Origin: Euptelea pleiosperma
Lineage: Eukaryota; Streptophyta; Magnoliopsida; Ranunculales; Eupteleaceae
DNA length: 64,000 nucleotides
Assembly: GCA_035048495.1 (NCBI GenBank)
Contig: CM068547.1
Span: forward strand, 27,287,913-27,351,912
Reading direction: 5' to 3'
The translations under genes and the position numbers were made by a program. The notes under the pieces are model-generated. The model did not search any database, was not told the origin of the DNA, and was given only the letters and a program-made list of their open reading frames with translations. Shown in pieces: positions 61,401-64,000 of this stretch (position 1 is its first letter; each line of letters starts with the position of its first letter).

Positions 61401-64000
61401 GCCAAATTTGATGGAGGCCTCCTCATCAGAGTGGGCAAGGGTGACAGTGTGAGATTCTGGGAAGACAAGTGGAGTGGCGATGATACTTTGAGAGAAGCAC
61501 TCCCATCTTTGTACCGGCTATCTGATTGGAAAGGGGAGACCATCTAGGAATGCATCGAAGGGGAAGAAGGGCACAAATCGTGGAATCTGGGATTCATAAG
61601 GTATTTCAATGACTGGCAGTTGGAAAGCCTTGCCTCTTTACTGGAGCGGGTAGGTTCAAACCCCTAGTTGGAGGAAGATCCAGATAAGGGAATCTGGAAG
61701 TGGGATAATCAAGGAACCTTTTTAGTGAGCTCCTGTTACCGGGGAAGCGCCCCTATTAGGCAGGAGGTCTTCCCAGCCCGTGTCATTTGGAAGCCCCCCA
61801 TTCCTTCTAGAGTGAAGTTCTTCGTATAGACTGCTATCCATAACAAGAAATTGACTGTGGATCACCTTATTAGTAGAGGTATGGCATTGCCTAACCGTTG
61901 CGTGCTTTGTAAAGCGGAAGCGGAGTCAGTGGACCACGTGTTTGCTCATTGTAGCTTCACCATGGGAGTGTGGCAGACTTTTTTCCAGCTCTTTGGAATT
62001 GCCTTTGTGACTCCACAACATGTCATCGGCTACTTCCAGGGCGTGGCGGATGACTCTTTTACTAGGAGAGGGAGAATCCTATGGCGGACACTCCCCTTTG
62101 CAGTCTTGTAGGCCACATGGAAGGAGAGGGACCGAAGGATCTTCATAGGCAAAGAAGAAGGCATCCATGAGGTGATCCTGGACGTGAAAGCATTGCTTTA
62201 TATTTGGTCCTCAGTTTTCCCTCTATTTAGAAGGTGTTTTTTTGAATCCTTTGTACATAGATGGTCTGATCTCTTAGGGGACCTCTCCTCTTCTCTAAGG
62301 AGCTTGGCCTGCCTCTCTTGTTCTTTGGGGTTTTCCCCTAATTTAATTAAATACATACATACTTATAAAAAAAAAAAAGTCTAAAACTTCTAAAATAGAA
62401 AAAATTCCAAAAAATTCTTATAACAGTAGATCCAAGAAATGCTTCAGAATCGACAGGGGGTGATTCTAATTTCTACAACTCAAGTTATTACTAAAACAAA
62501 ACTCTCCAAAAATAGCCAAATTACCGTTTTGACCCACTAGACTATAGAATTTGGCCAAAATTAGTCGCATTATTGATCTTATTCATTCTGAAGATCTCGT
62601 CATTTCCTTTCAGAGAAGTCCGGCCCCGTGCAATTCCGACACTAAAAAGAATTTCGTTAATACCTATTACGTCCTTTTTAGTGTATCTTTGGTATTAATG
62701 CCCGTTACGTCCTTTTTAGCATCGTTTGGACTTTTGACGGTCCAAATACTCCACGAACTCCTCTGCTACGTATTCTACATCAAAATCCTTATTTGATTTG
62801 TCTTTGTGAATGTCACCATGAAGTGGGAAATACAAAGCCTCCTAGTAAATTAGAAATTCTAGGGATACCATCACTTAATGGTCCTTATTCTCTTGAAAAC
62901 ATCCTTTTTCAGTAAGTAAATGAGTATATTAATTAAAGAAGAGGCAAGCCACATTGTACAAGTTAAAAAAAAAAAAAAAGAGTATGGAAGTCCCTCAATA
63001 CCTATGAACAAGATACAAAAGGAGCTCAAAGACTACCCTGTATAATAAGCTACCCATGCACATAATTTGAAAGATTGAGAATTGAGTTTGATGATGAATA
63101 AAAGATACATAGCTTTGATCTTTTGTTTTGTGAAAAGATCTTTTTCTTGTACAATTATGAGTTTAGAATAGTGTCTGAATAGTGCATTTCAAGATTGCTA
63201 GGTAAAGTATTTGTAATTATTTATAAGCGTTAGTAAAAAAACTTGTCATTATATGATGGGTTTTGAAGTAGTTAAGTATATTATATATTCTTTTTTTTAT
63301 TTTTTGCAATATTATTTCGTATTTTCTCAACTCATAAAGAAAAATCTTTATGAATTTTACAATCCAACAATTTGAATCCCAATTTGAAATGAATCCTACT
63401 CCTTGCAATTTTACTATCCGATGTGATTCTGACAATTGCACTATACAAAAAGTGCATTTCCTAAAGATATCAGCCTCTCTCCCAAATCAATCATCTCAAA
63501 AGGTGCATAACAAATAAAAACCGCAAAATAAGTAGTTGATGGAATATAAAAATAAATCTAATGCAAAACAGTAGATTCAAATCACATGTAATGTCAAGTC
63601 TCATAATAAATTACTAGTGAGTGGCAAGTGCACTCATGTGATCACGAAATTTTATACAGGTTGAGAAAGGAAAAATTAATTAGTTATCAATTATCTCTAT
63701 TAATAGCAATTGTCTTTATTAGTAGCAAATCCAATATATATATTCAAATTAGTTATGAAAGAGTGAAAGACTAAACCCTTCAATACTTAGAATAGTTAAT
63801 CTATTCTATTATTGGGGCTACTTTGAAAATTTGTCGACCCAAGTGTTCACTCTATAATATAGATAACACAAATAGACCATAGTGATGATTCATCTACTTA
63901 TAAAGAAAAGAAAAAAGAAATATTCATGAAAGTACCATACCTTTATGATGGAATCACTCATTAAAAGTTCTTCTGCAACAAGCTCGAATTCTGAGACTGG
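538..64000 (-). CDS. Large glycine-rich multi-pass membrane protein, spliced, partial (17 exons)
   Basis: The exons are 63941-64000, 51116-51244, 50883-51008, 39292-39347, 39054-39153, 37184-37298, 36764-36973, 25715-26039, 22259-22352, 4802-4910, 4424-4692, 4157-4284, 3588-3822, 2816-3004, 2434-2720, 874-1081 and 538-777, read right to left. All sixteen complete introns are GT-AG, phases agree at each junction, and the joined length is 2880 nt (960 codons) without a stop. Order along the protein: a region with the SDSIIK and VGPGS motifs, a Gly-rich segment, a Cys-rich ephrin-receptor/EGF-like segment (TFCNECPVGTY), a membrane segment, a long conserved cytoplasmic-type block ([28 protein letters not shown]), then several membrane helices. 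From recall, the order matches Arabidopsis AT5G11700, AT5G47020 and AT4G32920, proteins of about 1,450 residues with no firmly known function. Both ends lie outside the window. Confidence 0.93.
874..1081 (-). CDS. Host gene exon
   Basis: This 208-nt exon starts at the acceptor near 1082, through a less conserved KSATVARKS segment. It ends [16 protein letters not shown], a conserved block. The donor is GTAATC. Confidence 0.9.
1082..2047. other. Intron stretch
   Basis: AT-rich host intron upstream of the exon at 874-1081. I see pyrimidine-rich tracts near 1585-1650 but no gene, RNA or recognised repeat. Confidence 0.5.
2048..2384. mobile_element. 337-bp MITE with about 65-bp inverted termini
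   Basis: The left end (2048-2112) and the reverse complement of the right end (2320-2384) match over about 65 bp, sharing CATTTCTT, CACCCG, GGTGGGGC-like and CATAGAGATCATGTTGG segments. The interior has no reading frame. A clear target duplication is not visible, so the superfamily is unassigned. It lies in the 1.35-kb intron between the exons at 2434 and 1081. Confidence 0.7.
2434..2720 (-). CDS. Host gene exon
   Basis: This 287-nt exon starts [20 protein letters not shown] and includes [19 protein letters not shown], ending in phase 2 at a GTAACT donor. The acceptor is TTTTTGTCAG. Confidence 0.93.
2816..3004 (-). CDS. Host gene exon
   Basis: This 63-codon phase-0 exon encodes [20 protein letters not shown] and [20 protein letters not shown]. 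Both blocks are diagnostic for the family. Confidence 0.94.
3150..3172. repeat. (GT)n microsatellite
   Basis: A TG dinucleotide run with one CG interruption, preceded by a short GA run, in the intron between the exons at 3588 and 3004. Confidence 0.9.
3588..3822 (-). CDS. Host gene exon
   Basis: This 235-nt exon encodes [20 protein letters not shown], a short hydrophobic stretch ([14 protein letters not shown]), and [20 protein letters not shown]. The donor is the weaker GTTTGG. Confidence 0.93.
4157..4284 (-). CDS. Host gene exon
   Basis: This 128-nt exon encodes [20 protein letters not shown], one of the most conserved blocks of the family. It ends in phase 2 at a GTAAGA donor. Confidence 0.94.
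4424..4692 (-). CDS. Host gene exon with first membrane helix
   Basis: This 269-nt exon encodes [20 protein letters not shown], then YTFGG and a hydrophobic helix ([19 protein letters not shown]), then a basic stretch. It marks the change from the Cys-rich outside to the inner block. The donor is GTACTT. Confidence 0.94.
4749..4770. repeat. (GA)n microsatellite
   Basis: An uninterrupted AG/GA run of about 22 bases in the short intron between the exons at 4802 and 4692. On the sense (minus) strand it is a CT tract close to the acceptor and may serve as part of a polypyrimidine tract. Confidence 0.9.
4802..4910 (-). CDS. Host gene exon, Cys-rich region
   Basis: This 109-nt exon encodes [18 protein letters not shown] and then the [17 protein letters not shown] segment. 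It ends in phase 1 at a GTAATC donor. The Cys spacing continues the ephrin-receptor/EGF-like repeat. Confidence 0.93.
4911..5789. other. Intron stretch
   Basis: AT-rich intron sequence of the host gene. I see no gene or recognised repeat; short open frames here are not conserved. Confidence 0.5.
5790..5964 (+). pseudogene. LINE-type reverse transcriptase C-terminal relic
   Basis: The plus strand reads, with stops, the motif set RI.A.WLKW, then a KFYRT-like and a CW.IKKQHV-like stretch, known from plant non-LTR reverse transcriptases. The frame is broken exactly at the insertion of the LTR element at 5965. It resumes at 20539-20575 with VHRMSVAEI, the next family motif. The relic therefore pre-dates that insertion. 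Confidence 0.6.
5965..6177 (+). repeat. E0 left LTR
   Basis: This 213-bp LTR starts TGTTAGAG and ends CTACA, with a TATATAAGAG-type promoter motif near 6113. It is matched by 20327-20538. Confidence 0.9.
6178..7022 (+). other. E0 internal region, non-coding
   Basis: It begins with the primer binding site TGGTATCAAAGC. The remainder is a coding-free leader with a poly-A tract near 6792-6806 and short near-repeats (ACTTGTGGAC... at 6819 and CTTGTGGACT at 6881). The second part of the same internal region is 20121-20326. Confidence 0.7.
7023..7251 (+). repeat. E1 left LTR
   Basis: A 229-bp LTR beginning TGTTATCAGATACGTAG and ending TTCAACT, with the primer site directly adjacent. A TATATAAATA box lies at about 7122, and a telobox-like AACCCTAACCCTAA in a CT-rich context near the end. 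Confidence 0.9.
7252..7264 (+). promoter_or_regulatory. E1 primer binding site (tRNA-Met)
   Basis: TGGTATCAAAGCC lies immediately after the LTR and differs by one base from the complement of initiator tRNA-Met (TGGTATCAGAGC). Confidence 0.8.
7539..8401 (+). mobile_element. Internally deleted hAT DNA transposon with transposase C-terminal remnant
   Basis: GAAGGTGC flanks both ends (7531-7538 and 8402-8409), an exact 8-bp target duplication as made by hAT transposases. The ends carry imperfect inverted repeats around TAGTCAAGGCG and CGCCTTTAACTA. Inside, plus-strand 7740-8085 reads an acidic C-terminal segment ([36 protein letters not shown]) that resembles the tail of plant BED-finger hAT transposases. 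The catalytic core is missing. A roughly 100-bp duplication lies at 8088-8290. It is inserted in the untranslated leader of E1. Confidence 0.75.
8088..8290. repeat. Two-copy tandem repeat, unit about 100 bp
   Basis: Two diverged copies, starting near 8088 and 8189, share GATGTTAACTA / AATGTTAACTA, then CATTTGCTATCTTTTAT and GATTACTT in the same order. They lie in the 3' part of the hAT fragment. Confidence 0.75.
8410..8796 (+). other. E1 leader, no gene seen
   Basis: Continuation of the E1 untranslated leader between the hAT insertion and the gag start. It is T-rich and has no conserved frame. Confidence 0.5.
8797..10011 (+). pseudogene. E1 Copia gag (degenerate)
   Basis: The gag frame starts MADPPLPVV and can be followed through [42 protein letters not shown] and [14 protein letters not shown] to a damaged zinc knuckle (the first Cys is Ser, the His is Gln). 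In-frame stops include 9079 and 9109 (both TGG to TAG against E2) and others at Gln codons near 9583 and 9601. The frame is cut at the AP motif by insertion of E2. Pol continues at 15709. Confidence 0.85.
10017..10241 (+). repeat. E2 left LTR
   Basis: This 225-bp LTR runs from TGTTATCAG to TTCAACT. The target duplication shows that the last base is T, so the termini are TG...CT. Confidence 0.93.
10242..10254 (+). promoter_or_regulatory. E2 primer binding site (tRNA-Met)
   Basis: TGGTATCAGAGCC directly follows the LTR and exactly complements the initiator tRNA-Met 3' end. Confidence 0.85.
10317..10346 (+). promoter_or_regulatory. E2 leader: paired TGACGTCA palindromes
   Basis: TGACGTCA occurs at 10317-10324 and 10339-10346, a 22-nt period, starting 75 nt after the primer site. 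The same pair is found in E3 and E4. As DNA the motif is a bZIP (CRE/TGA-type) site. As RNA it is self-complementary, as in retroviral dimer-initiation loops. Which role applies is not shown. Confidence 0.6.
11049..15471 (+). pseudogene. E2 Copia gag-pol polyprotein (three stops, one frameshift)
   Basis: The frame starts [10 protein letters not shown]. Domains in order: gag with [12 protein letters not shown] and [15 protein letters not shown]; zinc knuckle with the second Cys changed to Tyr ([14 protein letters not shown]); protease motif [16 protein letters not shown]-pre-integrase HARLGH; integrase core with TDQGGEYM and TPQQNGVAE; reverse transcriptase with [17 protein letters not shown] and [12 protein letters not shown]; RNase H with DADWAG and [13 protein letters not shown], ending IYAPT. 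Faults: TAG at 11190 (from CAG), TAG at 12861 (from TGG) followed by a one-base insertion, and TAG at 15088 (from TGG). Otherwise it is the best preserved copy of its family here. Confidence 0.93.
15479..15703 (+). repeat. E2 right LTR
   Basis: This 225-bp LTR follows the purine tract and ends TTCAACT, before the CACAT duplication and the resumed E1 pol. Confidence 0.93.
15709..19980 (+). pseudogene. E1 Copia pol (degenerate, interrupted by a MITE)
   Basis: Resumes at the GACGGG of the protease motif after E2 and runs through integrase ([28 protein letters not shown]) to 17203. After the MITE at 17204-18272 it continues through RT ([39 protein letters not shown]) and RNase H to about 19980. 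A TAG at 16493 lies in the integrase TDQGG motif. Another stop at 16583 replaces a Gln, an extra A near 16930 shifts the frame, and further stops lie at 18762 and 19398. The stop at 16493 and the extra A are shared with E4. Confidence 0.88.
17204..18272. mobile_element. hAT-like MITE, 1,069 bp, copy 1
   Basis: Perfect 17-bp terminal inverted repeats (CAAGGAAATAAATTTCG at the left, its complement at the right) and an 8-bp target duplication GATCTAGG (17196-17203 and 18273-18280) define the element. It interrupts E1 pol cleanly. It is AT-rich, non-coding, and full of GAAATATTTCG-type palindromes near both ends. An 8-bp duplication and a CAAGG terminus fit the hAT superfamily. A second copy, inverted, is at 52868-53810. 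Confidence 0.88.
19993..20120 (+). repeat. E1 right LTR, truncated
   Basis: It starts TGTTATCAGATACGTAG after the purine tract. It matches the first ~128 bp of the left LTR, with a 4-bp insertion (CACC) and several substitutions, then stops at GGAGTCAT. Confidence 0.88.
20121..20326 (+). other. E0 internal region, 3' part
   Basis: Non-coding sequence of the outer element between the truncated E1 LTR and the purine tract GAGGGGAAAG. It contains a short CGATCGCCGATC palindromic stretch near 20294. Confidence 0.6.
20327..20538 (+). repeat. E0 right LTR
   Basis: 212 bp, matching 5965-6177. The first base is G instead of T, which damages the TG terminus. It is followed by the ATGTT duplication. 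Confidence 0.9.
20800..21900 (+). pseudogene. Copia gag relic with decayed primer site
   Basis: A TTGTATCAGATC stretch near 20803 resembles a mutated primer binding site. From about 21330 the plus strand reads gag fragments [60 protein letters not shown] and [12 protein letters not shown], in changing frames and with stops. No pol or second LTR is seen before the exon at 22352. It is older and more diverged than E1-E4. Confidence 0.7.
22259..22352 (-). CDS. Host gene exon, start of the Cys-rich region
   Basis: This 94-nt exon encodes [15 protein letters not shown] and then [16 protein letters not shown], ending in phase 0. Together with the next exon it makes the ephrin-receptor-like CPxGxYGxxC cluster. 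The flanking introns are 3.4 kb and 17.3 kb. Confidence 0.92.
22353..23125. other. Intron stretch
   Basis: Host intron with an A-run near 22441-22450. Weak inverted similarity exists between about 22750 and 23105 (TTTGGGTGGAACA versus TTTGGGTAGAATA), too imperfect to call a MITE. Confidence 0.4.
23672..23812. repeat. AT low-complexity tract (TTTA/AATT)n
   Basis: A long run of TTTAT and TTAATTAA tetramers and pentamers, ending in a T-run, inside the solo LTR. Confidence 0.9.
24268..24415. repeat. Three-copy tandem repeat, unit about 50-60 bp
   Basis: Three copies of AGGCGTTGTCT(C/T)ATT...GAGACCCCT(T/C)GGGG-like sequence start near 24270, 24324 and 24379. They lie in the solo LTR. Confidence 0.85.
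25237..25714. other. Intron stretch
   Basis: AT-rich intron of the host gene between the solo LTR and the exon at 25715. No feature seen. Confidence 0.5.
25715..26039 (-). CDS. Host gene exon, glycine-rich
   Basis: This 325-nt exon starts [19 protein letters not shown] after acceptor CCTAG. It includes the eight-Gly run [17 protein letters not shown], encoded by the GGT-type repeat near 25800-25822. It ends in phase 2 at a GTATGC donor. Confidence 0.93.
26131..26212. repeat. Two-copy tandem repeat, 46-bp period
   Basis: AAAGTCCAGAACATT then GATATTTCAAGTTCCAATA occurs at 26131 and again at 26177, with one substitution and a short linker. Confidence 0.85.
26742..27834. other. E5 interior or intron, no gene seen
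   Basis: Sequence between the relic primer site and the LINE. I cannot recognise gag in it, and the short open frames on either strand show no family motif. Confidence 0.4.
27845..29005 (+). mobile_element. 5'-truncated LINE (L1-type) with poly(A)
   Basis: The element starts in the C-terminal part of ORF2 and ends in an A-run at 28993-29005. AAAAATGGGG occurs just before (27835-27844) and overlaps the A-run after it (29001-29010), a plausible 10-bp target duplication. It is 5'-truncated, as usual for LINEs. It sits in the E5 relic. Confidence 0.8.
27871..28876 (+). pseudogene. LINE ORF2 C-terminal fragment
   Basis: Reads [45 protein letters not shown] and [19 protein letters not shown], the region between reverse transcriptase and the zf-RVT finger. 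A stop near 28479 and frameshifts break the finger. [17 protein letters not shown] follows in another frame. There is no catalytic domain, so it cannot be active. Confidence 0.85.
29053..30076 (+). mobile_element. TRIM-like element with 357-bp LTRs and 309-bp interior
   Basis: Two LTRs, 29053-29409 and 29719-30076, both begin TGTTGGAGTTT and end in AAATTACAACA or AAATTACATCA. They share the TTAAGTGGCCCCAC, TATAATACTTGTGTGAGAG and ACCCTAATCTCCTTCTCC blocks. The 309-bp interior carries no frame, and GAGGCGGAGGA before the right LTR is a likely purine tract. The primer site is not the usual tRNA-Met complement. The flanks (AGAGT and AAGGA) do not match, so the target duplication is lost or the element is recombined. 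Confidence 0.8.
30077..30520. other. Stretch without gene
   Basis: Sequence between the TRIM and the RNase H relic, probably part of the E5 relic. No family motif seen. Confidence 0.35.
30540..30725 (+). pseudogene. Copia RNase H relic (E5)
   Basis: The plus strand reads YADNAIQIA, then [16 protein letters not shown], a decayed version of the Copia RNase H motif SDNKAAI...KHIEVDCHFIRE. The frame is interrupted by E3 at 30740. After E3 it resumes with [15 protein letters not shown], the C-terminal Copia end. Confidence 0.7.
30740..30927 (+). repeat. E3 left LTR
   Basis: 188 bp, TGTTGTCAG to TTCTACT, with a telobox AAACCCTAA near the end in a CT-rich context. Confidence 0.95.
30928..30939 (+). 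promoter_or_regulatory. E3 primer binding site (tRNA-Met)
   Basis: TGGTATCAGAGC directly follows the LTR. Confidence 0.85.
31019..31048 (+). promoter_or_regulatory. E3 leader: paired TGACGTCA palindromes
   Basis: TGACGTCA at 31019-31026 and 31041-31048, a 22-nt period, with the palindrome GCCGTACGGC between them. It starts 91 nt after the primer site. The arrangement matches E2 and E4 although the LTRs are unrelated in most of their length. Confidence 0.6.
31628..35979 (+). pseudogene. E3 Copia gag-pol (four stops, about three frameshifts)
   Basis: Starts [11 protein letters not shown]. Gag contains [16 protein letters not shown] and [17 protein letters not shown]. There are two CCHC knuckles ([14 protein letters not shown] and [14 protein letters not shown]). 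Then come protease [12 protein letters not shown], integrase ([26 protein letters not shown]), reverse transcriptase ([29 protein letters not shown]) and RNase H ([26 protein letters not shown]), ending IHAPT. In-frame stops lie at 32456 and 32774 (TGG to TAG), 33371 (TGG to TGA) and 33494 (CAG to TAG). The frame shifts near 33718, 35095 and 35412. The catalytic motifs themselves are intact. Confidence 0.93.
35987..36174 (+). repeat. E3 right LTR
   Basis: 188 bp, with a single visible difference from the left LTR (GATATATGG versus GACATATGG). Confidence 0.95.
36387..36763. other. Intron stretch
   Basis: Host intron between the E5 relic and the Gly-rich exon; it includes the GTAAGA donor at 36763. 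No feature seen. Confidence 0.5.
36764..36973 (-). CDS. Host gene exon, glycine-rich
   Basis: This 210-nt exon contains [19 protein letters not shown] and ends NAAGGGMM in phase 1, at a GTAAGA donor. It is the first part of the Gly-rich extracellular-type region. The following intron is 10.7 kb. Confidence 0.93.
37184..37298 (-). CDS. Host gene exon
   Basis: This 115-nt exon begins [16 protein letters not shown] after a GCAG acceptor and ends ISTSELG in phase 1, at a GTATTT donor. The ICRVEDL and GLIKGS motifs are conserved in the family. Confidence 0.93.
37299..39053. other. Intron stretch
   Basis: AT-rich host intron of 1.76 kb. No TE or gene recognised. A short TATATATATA run lies near 38808. 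The open minus frame over 38604-39053 is read-through from the exon. Confidence 0.5.
39054..39153 (-). CDS. Host gene exon
   Basis: This 100-nt exon encodes [15 protein letters not shown] and then [17 protein letters not shown], with Cys residues conserved in the family. The donor is GTAAGA. The long open frame continuing to 38604 reads into the intron and is not coding. Confidence 0.93.
39292..39347 (-). CDS. Host gene exon
   Basis: This 56-nt exon encodes [18 protein letters not shown] and ends in phase 2 at a GTGAGT donor. The split Leu codon is completed by the exon at 39153. Confidence 0.92.
39348..40025. other. Intron stretch
   Basis: Host intron before the LINE. No gene or repeat recognised. 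Confidence 0.45.
40085..40640 (+). pseudogene. LINE endonuclease region, with 125-bp tandem duplication
   Basis: Reads [18 protein letters not shown], then GGDFNVIRF (a conserved endonuclease motif), then [14 protein letters not shown] and SSLDRFLVS. Bases 40173-40297 are repeated as 40298-40422. Because 125 is not a multiple of three, the duplication itself shifts the frame. Another shift occurs near 40540. Confidence 0.85.
40173..40422. repeat. 125-bp tandem duplication
   Basis: Units 40173-40297 and 40298-40422 are nearly identical (two differences by eye: GACGAG/GACAAG and GGGAC/GGGGC). Confidence 0.92.
40647..40862 (+). repeat. E4 left LTR
   Basis: 216 bp, TGTTATCAG to TTCAACT. The target duplication fixes the terminal ACT. 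Confidence 0.93.
40863..40875 (+). promoter_or_regulatory. E4 primer binding site (tRNA-Met)
   Basis: TGGTATCAAAGCC directly after the LTR, with one mismatch to the tRNA-Met complement, shared with E1 and E0. Confidence 0.8.
40939..40967 (+). promoter_or_regulatory. E4 leader: paired TGACGTCA palindromes
   Basis: TGACGTCA at 40939-40946 and 40960-40967 (21-nt period), starting 76 nt after the primer site, as in E2 and E3. Confidence 0.6.
41618..46225 (+). pseudogene. E4 Copia gag-pol (multiply broken)
   Basis: Starts [12 protein letters not shown] deletion near 41740 shifts the frame, and [16 protein letters not shown] gag continues at 41815. Zinc knuckle [14 protein letters not shown], protease [10 protein letters not shown], and integrase with a TAG at 43617 inside TDQGG follow. 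There is an extra A near 44055, the solo LTR insertion at 44316, RT with [12 protein letters not shown], and RNase H ending IYAPT. A 21-base in-frame deletion removes part of the KYKADGS segment near 44872. The integrase stop and the extra A are identical to those of E1. Confidence 0.9.
44316..44522. mobile_element. 207-bp solo LTR or TRIM remnant inside E4
   Basis: Comparison with E2 shows a clean 207-bp insertion flanked by TCCTT on both sides (44311-44315 and 44523-44527). Its ends are imperfect inverted repeats (TAATGCAGG at the left, CCTACATCA at the right), like an LTR whose TG became TA. A GGTTCGACC box-B-like motif lies at 44418, so a SINE is the alternative. The 5-bp duplication and the inverted ends favour an LTR. 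Confidence 0.6.
46233..46320 (+). promoter_or_regulatory. E4 3' LTR promoter-proximal block
   Basis: Conserved part of the LTR in E1, E2 and E4: TGTTATCAGATA(C/T)GTAG, an imperfect inverted pair TACGTAGAAATACGTA, and TATAAATA-like sequence downstream. The role as promoter is inferred from position. Confidence 0.35.
46233..46433 (+). repeat. E4 right LTR
   Basis: 201 bp. It ends TTCAACT, followed by the TGGAG duplication and the resumed LINE. Confidence 0.93.
46440..49242 (+). pseudogene. LINE ORF2, reverse transcriptase and C-terminal part
   Basis: Reads [20 protein letters not shown], then [20 protein letters not shown], then [26 protein letters not shown] and [20 protein letters not shown], and finally zf-RVT with CALC and HCHF. 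Stops at about 46968, 47323, 47345, 47707 and 48218, plus frameshifts near 47960 and 48890, make it dead. The catalytic FADD is kept. It belongs with the LINE start at 40026. Confidence 0.85.
49243..50882. other. Intron stretch, unclassified
   Basis: AT-rich sequence between the truncated LINE and the exon at 50883. The part at 50200-50360 (GGGCCCCGGCTTAGTGACTC, GTCACGGAGCC) has an LTR-like look, but no terminal repeats or target duplication were found. No gene seen. Confidence 0.4.
50883..51008 (-). CDS. Host gene exon
   Basis: This 42-codon phase-0 exon contains [18 protein letters not shown] and then the [13 protein letters not shown] segment. It lies between acceptor CAG (51011-51009) and donor GTAAGA (50882). 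The next exon, beginning VGPGS, is 11.5 kb away. Confidence 0.93.
51116..51244 (-). CDS. Host gene exon
   Basis: This 43-codon phase-0 exon follows acceptor AG at 51246-51245 and precedes a GTATGG donor. It encodes [18 protein letters not shown] and then a run with IDGGGN and [14 protein letters not shown], all typical of the family. The overlapping open frame in the other register is a shadow. Confidence 0.93.
51245..51731. other. Intron stretch with GGATC-rich segment
   Basis: Intron with a GGATC/GGATCC-rich degenerate segment at 51540-51660. A similar segment in opposite orientation lies at 54200-54400, bounded by CAGTTCAGAT (51497) and ATCTGAACTG (about 54387). This suggests one MITE split by later insertions, but it is unproven. 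Confidence 0.35.
52013..52402. mobile_element. Inner inverted-repeat element in the spacer of the composite MITE
   Basis: About 20-bp inverted ends around GATTGTGAGCTCAA bound 390 bp of non-coding sequence, which itself carries a CCTCATCAATGATGACGAGG hairpin at about 52099. It may be a separate MITE that landed between the two arms. Its target duplication is not visible. Confidence 0.5.
52412..52442. repeat. (AT)n microsatellite
   Basis: Uninterrupted AT run of about 31 bases next to the right arm of the composite MITE. Confidence 0.95.
52868..53810. mobile_element. hAT-like MITE, 943 bp, copy 2 (inverted relative to copy 1)
   Basis: CTCCCCAC flanks both sides (52860-52867 and 53811-53818), an exact 8-bp target duplication. 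The ends are CAAGGAAATAAATTTCG and the complement with one change. The reverse complement aligns with 17204-18272 along its length, including the GAAATATTTCG palindromes and the AATGCATCATAGATTTGA-type interior. Two independent duplications establish a mobile family. Confidence 0.9.
53819..54745. other. Intron stretch
   Basis: Host intron between the MITE and the Gypsy element. Apart from the GGATC-rich segment at 54200-54400 no feature is recognised. Confidence 0.4.
54751..55368 (-). repeat. E6 3' LTR
   Basis: 618-bp LTR. It aligns with 59817-59983 and 62379-62782, the two halves of the 5' LTR. Confidence 0.9.
55436..59782 (-). pseudogene. E6 Gypsy gag-pol (multiply broken)
   Basis: On the minus strand gag starts [19 protein letters not shown] (59782) and includes [19 protein letters not shown] and [19 protein letters not shown] knuckle start CYQCG lies near 58705. 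The protease region reads [17 protein letters not shown], with the expected DSG triad replaced by DED. The reverse transcriptase is at 57851-57294 with [11 protein letters not shown] and [13 protein letters not shown]. RNase H is degraded. Integrase parts are [20 protein letters not shown] (56240) and [20 protein letters not shown] (about 55868). No chromodomain is seen. Stops and shifts separate all these blocks. Confidence 0.9.
59802..59814 (-). promoter_or_regulatory. E6 primer binding site
   Basis: Minus strand TGGTATCAGAGAG, close to the tRNA-Met complement, 2-3 nt inside the 5' LTR. Confidence 0.7.
59984..62378 (+). mobile_element. 5'-truncated LINE (L1-type) inside the Gypsy LTR
   Basis: It starts within ORF2 before the RT domain and ends with an A-run at about 62366-62378. 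There is no clear target duplication, and a short target deletion is likely. It is antisense to both the Gypsy element and the host gene. Confidence 0.85.
60066..62384 (+). pseudogene. LINE ORF2 fragment: RT with FAND, zf-RVT
   Basis: Reads [56 protein letters not shown], then [12 protein letters not shown], where the catalytic FADD has become FAND. It continues [30 protein letters not shown] and the finger [18 protein letters not shown]. Stops at about 60396 (a Tyr codon in the KAYD motif), 61356, 61545, 61828 and 62109. It lacks the endonuclease. Confidence 0.88.
62788..63940. other. Intron stretch
   Basis: AT-rich host intron ending at the GTATGG donor (63940). It contains an A-run near 62968 and T-runs near 63290-63305, with no gene or element recognised. 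Confidence 0.5.
63941..64000 (-). CDS. Host gene exon (partial, most 5' in window)
   Basis: The only open minus frame reads [20 protein letters not shown] and ends in AAG immediately before a GTATGG donor (63940). Phase 0 joins the exon at 51244 and restores the SDSIIKVYGA motif of the family. The exon continues beyond base 64000. Confidence 0.9.

Larger units (their letters stand above)
54751..62782 (-). mobile_element. E6: Ty3/Gypsy retrotransposon, minus strand, with nested LINE
   Basis: The 3' LTR is 54751-55368 (618 bp). The 5' LTR is 59817-62782, interrupted by a LINE at 59984-62378. On the minus strand LTRs begin TGATGTAGAA and end CTACGTCA. AAATC flanks the element on both sides (54746-54750 and 62783-62787). 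The primer site TGGTATCAGAGAG lies just inside the 5' LTR (about 59814-59802) and the purine tract GTTGAGGGGAT just before the 3' LTR. Protein order gag, protease, RT, RNase H, integrase is that of Gypsy. It is the only large element in the same orientation as the host gene. Confidence 0.92.
59817..62782 (-). repeat. E6 5' LTR, split by a LINE
   Basis: LTR halves 59817-59983 and 62379-62782. A few bases of target (ACTAAAA) seem lost at the LINE insertion compared with the 3' LTR. Confidence 0.88.

Noticed and set aside
1..64000. CRISPR arrays, bacterial operons, rRNA or tRNA genes
   Set aside because: Nothing of the kind seen. The tRNA-like matches are primer binding sites complementary to tRNA-Met, and the genome is clearly plant nuclear.
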